Assembly: GCA_963821715.1 (NCBI GenBank)
Contig: CAWGET010000006.1
Span: 620,001 to 684,000, forward strand
From: CAWGET01 sp963821715
GTDB taxonomy: Bacteria; Bacteroidota; Ignavibacteria; Ignavibacteriales; Melioribacteraceae
Length of the DNA: 64,000 nucleotides
Direction of reading: 5' to 3'
In this document: piece by piece, positions 1 to 8,170 of the stretch
How positions within the stretch are numbered: the first letter of the stretch is position 1
How the letters are laid out: the number at the start of each line of letters is the position of its first letter
Position numbers and translations under genes: made by a program
Notes under the pieces: model-generated
Database searches by the model: none
Seen by the model: only the letters and a program-made list of their open reading frames with translations
Told to the model about the DNA's origin: nothing

Positions 1-276
1 CGGTTAAACCAAAGCGACTTCTATCAGTCTCTCATACGGTCGAAGCTCAGACCAAATTTTCACCACATTCCCGTTTCTCCCTTTCCCTGCTTTTTTCATT
101 CCAAAAAATAATATTCCAACTATTGAGAAAGTCATAACTTTTCGATATCCTGATTTATTAAGTTATGTCTCCTAATCAAGAAATTTTTCCTTATTTACTT
201 CCTGTAAAATTTAGGCACACTAATTGTTAATATTAAGGGATTTATATTAAAGACATTATTATAAAAGGACAATGTT
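1..276. other. 5' intergenic region before the methylmalonyl operon
   Basis: I see no convincing gene here. The AT-rich stretch ends in an AAAGGA ribosome binding site at about 264-269, just before the mutase start. A 31-codon ORF on the minus strand (about 4-99) could be coincidental or the remnant of a gene truncated by the window edge. The operon promoter should lie here, but I could not assign -35/-10 boxes with confidence. Confidence 0.4.
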
Positions 277-1956
277 ATGAATATGAACGATCTAAAGAAT
301 AAAGTTCAGGATGCTTATAAGAATTGGGAAGATTCGAATTATCAAAAAGCGATTCAAAAATTCCCCGAACGAAAAGAAGAATTTACTTCGCAATCTTTCA
401 CACCAGTTAAGCCTCTTTATTCACCGAATGATTTTAACATTGAAGATTACAACGAGAAATTAGGATTCCCTGGCGAGTATCCATACACGCGCGGCGTACA
501 GCCGACGATGTACCGCGGACGCTTTTGGACAATGCGTCAATACGCAGGCTTTGGAACGGCAAAGGAGTCAAATGAAAGATACAGATATTTATTATCGCAA
601 GGACAAAGCGGTTTGTCCGTGGCTTTCGATCTTCCGACTCAGATAGGTTACGACAGCGACGACCCGATGGCGCTCGGCGAAGTCGGGAAAGTAGGCGTTG
701 CGATTGACACTTTAGCCGATATGGAAATTTTATTCGATCAGATTCCGCTTGATAAGGTTTCGACTTCAATGACGATCAACGCTCCCGCATCCGTTCTTCT
801 TGCAATGTATATTGCAGTCGCGGAAAAACAAGGCGTTAGCAAAGACAAAATCAGCGGAACAATTCAAAATGATATATTAAAAGAATATATCGCCCGCGGA
901 ACATATATTTTCCCGCCGAAACCTTCGATGAGATTAATTACTAATATATTTGAATACTGTTCGAAAGAAGTACCTAAATGGAATACAATTTCAATTTCCG
1001 GGTACCATATTCGCGAAGCCGGATCGACAGCGGCACAGGAAGTTGGATTTACAATTGCCGACGGAATCGCTTATGTAGAATCGGCAATGAAAGCAGGATT
1101 AGACGTTGATGAATTTGCGGGAAGACTTTCATTCTTCTTCAACGCTCACAACGATCTTCTTGAAGAAGTTGCAAAGTACAGAGCCGCGCGCAGACTCTGG
1201 GCAAAGATTATGAAGGAAAGATTCGGCGCAAAAAAAGCTAAATCTATGATGCTTCGCTTCCATACGCAAACTGCCGGTTCGACGCTAACGGCTCAGCAGG
1301 TGAACAATAACATCGTAAGAGTTGCGGTGCAGACATTAGCGGCTGTGCTCGGAGGAACTCAAAGTCTGCATACAAATTCGAAGGACGAGGCGCTTTCTCT
1401 TCCAACCGAAGACGCCGTAAAAATAGCCCTTAGAACTCAGCAAATTGTTGCACACGAAAGCGGAGTTACAAATACAATCGATCCTCTTGCCGGGTCATAC
1501 TATGTAGAATCGATGACAGATCAAATTGAAAAGGAAGCTCAGGAATATATAAATAAAATAGATTCGCTCGGCGGAATGGTTCCGGCAATCGAAGCCGGAT
1601 ACGTTCAAGGTGAAATTCAAAAAGCCGCATATAAATTTAATCAGGAATTAGAAAGCGGCGATAGAGTTGTGGTCGGTGTAAATAAATTTGCTGATAATGT
1701 TAAAGAAGTTGGTGAAATATTAAGAATAGATGAAAAAGTTCAATCGGGACAAATTGAATTTCTGAATAAGATCCGAAATGAAAGAAATAACGAAGAAGTT
1801 GAGAATAAACTAGCCGAACTGAAAAAAGCGGCTGAAGGCGATGCGAATTTAATGCCGTTCATTATTGATGCGGTAAAAGTTTACGCGGGAATCGGAGAAA
1901 TTTGCAATACGCTTCGGGAAGTTTTTGGAGAATACAAAGAAAGCGTTGTAATCTAA
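277..1956 (+). CDS. mcmA1: Methylmalonyl-CoA mutase, catalytic (N-terminal) subunit
   Basis: Adenosylcobalamin-dependent mutase subunit that interconverts succinyl-CoA and (R)-methylmalonyl-CoA in the cytoplasm. Its 559 residues correspond to the TIM-barrel substrate domain. Three active-site residues known from the Propionibacterium enzyme fall at identical numbers here: Tyr89 (in MRQYAGFGTAKES), Arg207 and His244 (in SGYHIREAGST). The TQTAGSTLTAQQ segment is near residue 330. The protein stops where the barrel ends, so it lacks the C-terminal cobalamin-binding domain (DxHxxG), which must be a separate small subunit encoded outside this window. It is the first gene of an operon with epimerase and decarboxylase. 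An alternative ATG lies two codons downstream; the listed start has the better-spaced AAAGGA. Confidence 0.96.
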   Translation: MNMNDLKNKVQDAYKNWEDSNYQKAIQKFPERKEEFTSQSFTPVKPLYSPNDFNIEDYNEKLGFPGEYPYTRGVQPTMYRGRFWTMRQYAGFGTAKESNERYRYLLSQGQSGLSVAFDLPTQIGYDSDDPMALGEVGKVGVAIDTLADMEILFDQIPLDKVSTSMTINAPASVLLAMYIAVAEKQGVSKDKISGTIQNDILKEYIARGTYIFPPKPSMRLITNIFEYCSKEVPKWNTISISGYHIREAGSTAAQEVGFTIADGIAYVESAMKAGLDVDEFAGRLSFFFNAHNDLLEEVAKYRAARRLWAKIMKERFGAKKAKSMMLRFHTQTAGSTLTAQQVNNNIVRVAVQTLAAVLGGTQSLHTNSKDEALSLPTEDAVKIALRTQQIVAHESGVTNTIDPLAGSYYVESMTDQIEKEAQEYINKIDSLGGMVPAIEAGYVQGEIQKAAYKFNQELESGDRVVVGVNKFADNVKEVGEILRIDEKVQSGQIEFLNKIRNERNNEEVENKLAELKKAAEGDANLMPFIIDAVKVYAGIGEICNTLREVFGEYKESVVI

Positions 1957-1970
1957 AAAAGGAAATAAAA

Positions 1971-2384
1971 ATGGATTTAACACACATAGAGCATATAGGG
2001 ATCGCGGTTAAGAATTTAGACGAATCAATAAAGTATTATGAAAACGTACTCGGACTTAATTGTTATGCCGTTGAGGAAGTGAAAGATCAAAAAGTGAAAA
2101 CGGCTTTCTTCAAAGTCGGGCAGACGAAAATTGAATTATTGGAATCGACCGACGCCGAAGGGCCTATCGGGAAATTCATAGAGAAAAAAGGCGAAGGGAT
2201 TCATCACTTAGCCTTTGCGGTAAATAATCTTGAAGGTGCGCTTAAAGAAGCCGATGAAAAAGGGGTTAAGTTGATTGATAAAGAACCGAGAAAGGGAGCC
2301 GAAGGATTGGATATCGCTTTTCTTCATCCAAAATTTACACACGGCGTTCTTACGGAATTGTGCGAAGAAAAGAAAAATAATTAA
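1971..2384 (+). CDS. mce: Methylmalonyl-CoA epimerase
   Basis: Vicinal-oxygen-chelate fold enzyme of 137 residues that racemises (S)- and (R)-methylmalonyl-CoA, linking the mutase to the decarboxylase beside it. The start at 1971 gives the family N-terminus (HIEHIGIAVKNL) and has AAAGGAA just upstream. Longer reading into the mutase gene is only a shadow. Visible metal-ligand positions are His8, the His pair in GEGIHHLAFAV, and the Glu in VLTELCE near the C-terminus. It lies 14 bases after the mutase stop, so the genes are almost certainly cotranscribed. Confidence 0.95.
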   Translation: MDLTHIEHIGIAVKNLDESIKYYENVLGLNCYAVEEVKDQKVKTAFFKVGQTKIELLESTDAEGPIGKFIEKKGEGIHHLAFAVNNLEGALKEADEKGVKLIDKEPRKGAEGLDIAFLHPKFTHGVLTELCEEKKNN

Positions 2385-2416
2385 TAATGAAGATTTTGTA
2401 ACGGGAGAAAATTATT

Positions 2417-3976
2417 ATGGCGATGCAGGATAAAATTAAAGAGTTGATGGATATGCGCCAAAAAGCCCGGCTGGGCGGCGGCGAAAAGAGAATTGAATCG
2501 CAGCATAAAAAAGGAAAATATACGGCACGTGAACGAATAGATATGCTTTTGGATGAAGGAAGTTTTGAAGAATTCGATATGTTCGTTTCGCACAGAAGCA
2601 TCGATTTTGGATTGGATAAACAAAGCTATCTTTCCGATGGAGTAGTTACGGGATACGGAACGATTGACGGAAGATTAGTTTACATTTTCAGTCAGGATTT
2701 TACCGTCTTCGGAGGATCGCTCTCCGAAATGTATGCGCAAAAAATTGTTAAGGTGATGGAAAAGGCAATGAAAGTAGGAGCTCCGGTAATAGGCATAAAC
2801 GATTCCGGCGGCGCGCGTATTCAGGAAGGCGTAAAAAGTCTGGGAGGATACGCAGACATCTTCCAAAGAAATATTATGGCTTCCGGACTTATTCCGCAAA
2901 TATCGGCAATCTTCGGACCTTGCGCGGGAGGAGCGGTATATTCTCCGGCCCTTACCGATTTCACGATTATGACAAAAGATACAAGCTATATGTTTGTTAC
3001 CGGCCCGCGTGTTGTAAAAACCGTTACGGGCGAAACAGTTACCGACGAAGAACTGGGAGGAACTTCAGTTCACACTTCCAAATCGGGCGTTGCTCATTTT
3101 GCAGCCGACGATGAACAGGAAGGTCTGCTGCTCATCAGAAAATTATTAAGCTATATGCCGCAGAATAATCTGGAAGATCCGCCGATAACACCCTGCGACG
3201 ATCCGATTGACAGGTTGGACGATACATTGAATGAAATTATTCCGGATTCAGCAAATAAACCTTACGATGTAAAAGAAGTTATTTACTCAATCGCGGATTA
3301 TAACGAATTCCTCGAAGTGCAAAGAAGATACGCTTCGAACATTGTAACCGGATTTGCGAAATTTAACGGAATGCCGGTTGGAATTGTAGCTAACCAACCA
3401 AGTTATCTGGCTGGAGTTTTGGATATAAACGCATCGAGAAAAGCAGCACGATTTGTGCGTTTCTGCGATGCGTTCAATATTCCGATTGTTACCTTGGTGG
3501 ATGTTCCGGGATTTCTTCCTGGAACCGCTCAGGAATACGGCGGAATAATTATTCACGGAGCTAAATTATTATTTGCTTACGGTGAAGCTACGGTTCCGAA
3601 GGTAACCATCATTTTAAGGAAAGCATACGGCGGAGCTTACGATGTAATGTCTTCGAAACATTTGCGGGGTGATATAAACTACGCCTGGCCGAATGCCGAG
3701 ATAGCGGTGATGGGACCCAAAGGCGCGATTGAAGTTCTTCACGCCAGGGAGTTAAGAGAGATTACCGACGAACAGGAAAAGATAAAATTCCTTAATGAGA
3801 AAGAGGACGAATACAGACGTAAGTTTGCTAATCCCTATGTGGCGGCTAAGTACGGCTACATCGACGATGTTATTGAGCCGAGAAATACAAGGTTTAGAAT
3901 TATAAGGGCGCTGCAAATGCTTTCTACAAAAAAGGATTCTAATCCGCCCAAAAAACATTCTAATATTCCTTTATAA
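2417..3976 (+). CDS. mmdA: Methylmalonyl-CoA decarboxylase alpha / acyl-CoA carboxyltransferase subunit
   Basis: Carboxyltransferase of 519 residues of the propionyl-CoA carboxylase beta / methylmalonyl-CoA decarboxylase alpha family. It moves the carboxyl group between methylmalonyl-CoA and the biotin carrier. Two crotonase-like halves are visible, with oxyanion-type glycine-rich segments (GGARIQEGV and CAGGAVYSPALTDF in the first half; FLPGTAQEYGGII and KAYGGAYDVMSSK in the second). Because OadG-, biotin- and OadB-type subunits follow directly and no biotin carboxylase gene is present here, a sodium-pumping decarboxylase is the better assignment than an ATP-dependent propionyl-CoA carboxylase. 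The C-terminus has a few extra Lys/Pro residues of no evident role. Confidence 0.93.
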   Translation: MAMQDKIKELMDMRQKARLGGGEKRIESQHKKGKYTARERIDMLLDEGSFEEFDMFVSHRSIDFGLDKQSYLSDGVVTGYGTIDGRLVYIFSQDFTVFGGSLSEMYAQKIVKVMEKAMKVGAPVIGINDSGGARIQEGVKSLGGYADIFQRNIMASGLIPQISAIFGPCAGGAVYSPALTDFTIMTKDTSYMFVTGPRVVKTVTGETVTDEELGGTSVHTSKSGVAHFAADDEQEGLLLIRKLLSYMPQNNLEDPPITPCDDPIDRLDDTLNEIIPDSANKPYDVKEVIYSIADYNEFLEVQRRYASNIVTGFAKFNGMPVGIVANQPSYLAGVLDINASRKAARFVRFCDAFNIPIVTLVDVPGFLPGTAQEYGGIIIHGAKLLFAYGEATVPKVTIILRKAYGGAYDVMSSKHLRGDINYAWPNAEIAVMGPKGAIEVLHARELREITDEQEKIKFLNEKEDEYRRKFANPYVAAKYGYIDDVIEPRNTRFRIIRALQMLSTKKDSNPPKKHSNIPL

Positions 3977-3990
3977 TAATAGGATTTGAT

Positions 3991-4401
3991 ATGCAAGGAA
4001 CAGATTCATTAAACGCAGCGATTGATTCGCTGCAAAGCGCAAATGAACTTACTTTTAGTTTAGATAATATTTTTGCGAACGATGGAATATTGATAACCGT
4101 TGCCGGATACATCGTAGTATTTTTGGCACTGCTGCTTTTGTATTTTATTTTTACAAATCTCACAAAAGTCCTCAATTTTAATTTGAGGAAAAGATTGCGC
4201 GAAGCGGGAAAGGTTTCCGATTCGGAAAGCAAAGATTTAAATATTCCCGGTGAAATAAACGCGGCAATTTCAATGGCGCTCCTGCTTCATTTTCAGGAAG
4301 TTCACGATTATGAAGACGCGGTTCTAACTATAAAGAAAGTTCAGAAAACTTATTCGCCGTGGAGTTCTAAAATTTACGGCTTGAGACAAACACCAAGATA
4401 A
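3991..4401 (+). CDS. mmdD: OadG-family small membrane subunit of the Na+-pumping decarboxylase
   Basis: A 136-residue protein with one clear membrane segment at about residues 33-55 (GYIVVFLALLLLYFIFTNL) followed by a charged cytoplasmic tail. That is the layout of the gamma/delta subunits of oxaloacetate and methylmalonyl-CoA decarboxylases, which anchor the carboxyltransferase to the membrane beta subunit. The family is poorly conserved in sequence, so the call rests on topology and position between the alpha and biotin-carrier genes. The C-terminal 50 residues (IPGEINAAISMALLLHFQEVHDYE region) resemble tails seen in Bacteroidota versions. Confidence 0.85.
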   Translation: MQGTDSLNAAIDSLQSANELTFSLDNIFANDGILITVAGYIVVFLALLLLYFIFTNLTKVLNFNLRKRLREAGKVSDSESKDLNIPGEINAAISMALLLHFQEVHDYEDAVLTIKKVQKTYSPWSSKIYGLRQTPR

Positions 4402-4419
4402 ATTAAGTATGGATGAAAA

Positions 4420-4857
4420 ATGAAAAAGTTTAAGTTTACAATCAGAGGAAATCATTACGACGTTGAGCTTCTAAACATCGAAGATAATATAGCCGAGATT
4501 GAAGTAAACGGTACAACATACGAAGTGGAAATTGAACAGCAAGTAAAAACTTCTAAAACTCCCAAACTCGTTCGGCCCGTTGCTTATCCATCCTCGGAAT
4601 CGGATAGGGCTAAAACAAGCAAGCCGACCGCTCAGAAAGGAGCCGGACACGTTAAAGCTCCGCTTCCCGGAACCATTCTGGAAATTCAGGCGAAGGTAGG
4701 AGACATTGTAAAACCCGGCGATAAACTGCTTGTAATGGAAGCTATGAAGATGGAAAATAATATTTCGGCCGACAGGGAAGGAAAAATAATCGATATTAAA
4801 GTGCATGTGGGCGATTCTGTTTTGGAAGGCGATTCGCTTGTTGAAATTGGGAGTTGA
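4420..4857 (+). CDS. mmdC: Biotin carrier subunit of methylmalonyl-CoA decarboxylase
   Basis: A 145-residue biotinyl-domain protein. The C-terminal half (about 75-145) is a biotinyl/lipoyl barrel with the biotinylation motif EAMKMEN; the modified lysine is Lys110. A linker rich in Ser, Thr, Lys and Pro (about 40-75) separates it from a small N-terminal beta region. It carries carboxybiotin from the alpha subunit to the membrane beta subunit, where decarboxylation drives sodium export. It lies 18 bases after mmdD and 3 bases before the beta-subunit gene. Confidence 0.94.
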   Translation: MKKFKFTIRGNHYDVELLNIEDNIAEIEVNGTTYEVEIEQQVKTSKTPKLVRPVAYPSSESDRAKTSKPTAQKGAGHVKAPLPGTILEIQAKVGDIVKPGDKLLVMEAMKMENNISADREGKIIDIKVHVGDSVLEGDSLVEIGS

Positions 4858-4860
4858 CGA

Positions 4861-6006
4861 ATGGAAGGATTGAAACAATTTATTGAATTTACAGGCTTCG
4901 CTAATGTAACCTGGGGACATATCGTAATGATCACAGTCGGGATAATATTCATTTATCTCGCGATCAAAAAAGAATACGAACCCTTGCTTCTTATACCGAT
5001 CGGGTTCGGAATACTTTTGGGAAACATTCCTTTTGTTGAAAACGTCGGATTACAACTCGGAATCTACGAGCAAGGAAGCGTTTTGAATTATTTGTATTTT
5101 GGAGTTTTAAAAGGGATTTATCCGCCCTTAATATTTTTGGGGATAGGCGCGATGACCGATTTTTCCGCGCTCCTTTCTAATCCGAAATTAATGCTGCTCG
5201 GAGCCGCAGCGCAGGTTGGAATTTTCATCACGTTTATTGCAGCGTTGGCATTAGGTTTTACGCAGCAGCAGGCGGCTTCTATAGGAATTATTGGAGGAGC
5301 CGACGGACCGACCGCTATTTTTCTTTCATCTAAATTAGCTCCGGAGTTGATCGGCGCAATCGCAATAGCCGCTTATTCTTATATGGCGCTCGTTCCGGTT
5401 ATTCAGCCGCCGATAATTAAACTGCTCACTTCATCAAAAGAGAGAAGAATAAGAATGAAACCGCCGCGTTCGGTTTCCAAGTTGGAAAAGATCGTTTTCC
5501 CTATTGTCGGATTGCTGCTCACTACATTCATTTCGCCGGGCGCGCTTCCTTTGCTGGGAATGCTTTTCTTCGGAAATCTTTTAAAAGAATCAGGAGTGAC
5601 AAAACGCCTAAGCGATACGGCGAGTAAATCTTTAATAGATATAGTGACAATATTGCTGGGAATAACTGTCGGAGCTTCAACGCAGGCAACAACATTTTTA
5701 ACTTATGAATCTATTTTAATATTTATACTCGGAGCTATCTCATTCGCAATTGCAACCGCGGGCGGAGTCTTATTTGCCAAATTTATGAATCTCTTTTTAA
5801 AAGGAGACGATAAATTAAATCCGATGATAGGCGCAGCGGGAGTTTCCGCTGTTCCCGATAGCGCGCGCGTTGTTCAGTCGATGGGAATAAAAGAAGATCC
5901 GTCAAATTATCTATTGATGCACGCTATGGCGCCGAATGTTTCCGGAGTTATCGGCTCTGCAGTTGCCGCAGGTATTTTAATGGGATTTTTAATGCATCTG
6001 TTGTAA
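4861..6006 (+). CDS. mmdB: Sodium-translocating decarboxylase beta subunit
   Basis: Polytopic inner-membrane subunit of 381 residues that decarboxylates carboxybiotin and exports Na+. The family signature GGADGPTAIF is present with its conserved Asp at residue 148. It is followed by the AYSYMALVPVIQPPI segment and, near the C-terminus, GVSAVPDSARVVQ, which contains the conserved Ser/Asp region of OadB proteins. Around nine to ten hydrophobic segments are visible. As the last gene of the methylmalonyl operon it is followed directly by a strong hairpin at 6016-6048. Confidence 0.95.
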   Translation: MEGLKQFIEFTGFANVTWGHIVMITVGIIFIYLAIKKEYEPLLLIPIGFGILLGNIPFVENVGLQLGIYEQGSVLNYLYFGVLKGIYPPLIFLGIGAMTDFSALLSNPKLMLLGAAAQVGIFITFIAALALGFTQQQAASIGIIGGADGPTAIFLSSKLAPELIGAIAIAAYSYMALVPVIQPPIIKLLTSSKERRIRMKPPRSVSKLEKIVFPIVGLLLTTFISPGALPLLGMLFFGNLLKESGVTKRLSDTASKSLIDIVTILLGITVGASTQATTFLTYESILIFILGAISFAIATAGGVLFAKFMNLFLKGDDKLNPMIGAAGVSAVPDSARVVQSMGIKEDPSNYLLMHAMAPNVSGVIGSAVAAGILMGFLMHLL

Positions 6007-6015
6007 AACTTTTTT

Positions 6016-6048
6016 AAATGTAGAGACAGACATCTTGTCTCTACATTT
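6016..6048 (+). terminator. Hairpin terminator after mmdB
   Basis: A perfect 13-base-pair inverted repeat (AAATGTAGAGACA / TGTCTCTACATTT) with a 7-base loop begins 9 bases after the mmdB stop. It is followed by a T-rich stretch rather than a pure T run. It closes the methylmalonyl operon. The same kind of GTAGAGACA palindrome may be dispersed in the genome. Confidence 0.7.
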
Positions 6049-6142
6049 ATCATTTCTTTTTCTTCTGAACTTCTTTTTGTCATTTCATTTTATATCAATT
6101 CTTCTTTAAATTGATACATCAAAAAACAAATATTTACCGGTT

Positions 6143-8117
6143 ATGAAAAATATATTTATCCTCTTTTTTATTCTTTTTCTTTTTTCTGAAATTAATTTTG
6201 GTCAGGAAGAAAAAAATTACTGCGCTGCGGGAAAAATCGCCGGAGCGAAAGAAAATAAGACACTTAGTAAAATTAATTATCCCGGCGATAATTCGATTGA
6301 TGTTAGATATTACAACCTCGATCTCAAACTCTTCCCTGATGAAAATAGGATAAAAGGAACAACCGAAATAAAATTAATGAGCGAAGTTGACAGCTTAGAC
6401 GAATTTTATCTCGACTTCAACCAGGGAATGAACGTATCCGGAGTGCGACTGAATTCTGAAACTGCGACATACTCTCATACACAGGGGAAAATTGTAATTC
6501 AGTTAGAAAGAAATTATTCCGACGGAGAAATGATTTCCGTTGAAGTGGATTATGACGGCAACCCGGAAGCATCCGGATTCGGCAGCTTCGCGTTTTCATC
6601 ATTTTTGTCGGATCCCGTAGTCTGGTCTTTAAGCGAGCCTTACGGAGCGAGCGACTGGTTTCCGTGCAAAGACACTCCCGCCGATAAAGCCGATTCCTCC
6701 GACGTCTGGATAACCTGCGCGGAGAATTTAACCGGCGTTTCGAACGGTTTGCTAAAAGAAACGGTTGTAAACGGAGACGGAACAAAAACCTACAAATGGA
6801 AAAATAATTATCCAATCGCGCAATATTTGATTTCGATAGCGGTTACCGATTACGACGAATATTTCGATTACTATCATTATTCGGAAACCGATTCGATGCT
6901 CATCGCGAATTATATCTATCCCGGAAGAATACCGCAGTATAAAAATAATTTGGATAAAACCATTCCGATGATCGAAATCTTTTCTGAAAAATTCGGCGAG
7001 TATCCATTCTTAAAAGAAAAATACGGACACGCTGAATTCGGCTGGAGCGGCGGAATGGAACATCAGACAATCTCTTCAATGGGGAATTTCGGAGAAGGGG
7101 TTATTGCGCACGAACTCGCGCATCAATGGTTTGGCGATAAAATAACCTGCGCAGACTGGCATCACATCTGGCTTAACGAAGGTTTCGCCACTTTCTCCGA
7201 AGGAGTTTTTTACGAAAATTATTACGACAAAAACCGATACAACAGCTTTATTGTTAACGAAATGAATTACGCAAGAATAGCGCGCGGTTCAATATATGTA
7301 GAAAATATAAATTCCATAAATGAAATTTTTAGTCCGGCGCGCAGTTATGCAAAGGGCGGAATTGTGCTCCATATGCTTCGCGGAGTTCTGGGAGACGAAT
7401 TATTTTTCGAAACTTTGCAAAACTATTTAACCGATCAGGAACTTGCTTATGGAGTTGCGACTACGGAAGATTTTCAAAGAGTAGCGGAAGAAGTATCTGG
7501 AAAAGATCTTGAATATTTTTTTAACGAATGGATTTACGGCGAAAATTATCCTAAATATAATTTCGCATGGAACTACGAAGAAATCCGCCGACCAATATGA
7601 AGTCCGAATTTTGGTCGATCAGGAAATGAATTCTTCTCCGCTCTATTTTGTAATGCCTGTTCAATTTAAAGTGGAAACCGCGGGCGGCGATTCGATATGC
7701 ACATTCTTTAACGATCAGGCGAATCAGACTTTCAAATTTTTGATTGATGAAATTCCTACGCAGGTAACTTTCGATCCGGATAATCTTATTCTGAAATCTT
7801 TAGAAGTAGTCTCCTCAATAGACGAGATAAATTCTTCCGTTAAGAATTTTCAACTTGAACAGAATTACCCGAATCCATTTAATCCTGAAACCACAATAGA
7901 ATTCAGTCTTCCCAAACAATCTCACATCAGCTTAAAAGTATTTGACGTTTTGGGAAATGAAATTACTACATTAATGAGCGGCGTTAAACAAGCGGGAAGT
8001 TATGAAGTAAAATTTGATCCGGCAAAATCGGGTTTAAATCTTAGCAGCGGCATTTATATTTATCAATTATCCGCCGATAATTATATCAACTCTAAGAAAA
8101 TGGTCCTTCTCAAGTAG
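6143..8117 (+). pseudogene. Secreted M1-family aminopeptidase with Por sorting domain, interrupted by a +1 frameshift
   Basis: Zinc metallopeptidase with a signal peptide (about 1-20), an M1 beta-domain, the exopeptidase-like motif GGMEH (about 302-306), the zinc site HELAH at 323-327 and the third ligand in NEGFA near 346. The first frame stops at 7600 after EEIRRP. From about 7581 a second frame continues the same protein without loss (KSADQYEVRILVDQ onward) to 8117 and ends in the type IX sorting domain (NYPNPFNPETT ... SSGIYIYQL ... KKMVLLK). Skipping one base between about 7577 and 7583 restores a product of about 657 residues. A sequencing or assembly error is the simplest explanation; true disruption or +1 recoding is possible. 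The enzyme would be exported and cell-surface attached or released. Confidence 0.85.
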
Positions 8118-8170
8118 CGGAACCATATTCCAATTTGATTTTATAAAACCTTTCATTTGATGGGATAACT

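Noticed and set aside
4..99. A 31-codon minus-strand ORF at the window edge
   Set aside because: No recognisable motif and too short to support; kept only as a note in the intergenic entry.
434..769. A 111-codon minus-strand ORF inside the mutase gene
   Set aside because: Shadow of a gene with conserved active-site residues; basic, low-complexity translation.
2417..3976. Propionyl-CoA carboxylase beta subunit as the name for mmdA
   Set aside because: Possible by family, but adjacent OadG- and OadB-type genes and the lack of biotin carboxylase favour the sodium-pumping decarboxylase.
7509..8117. Start at 7509 for an independent gene after the M1 peptidase
   Set aside because: Its first about 25 residues overlap the M1 frame and look random; the homologous part starts only at the frame change.
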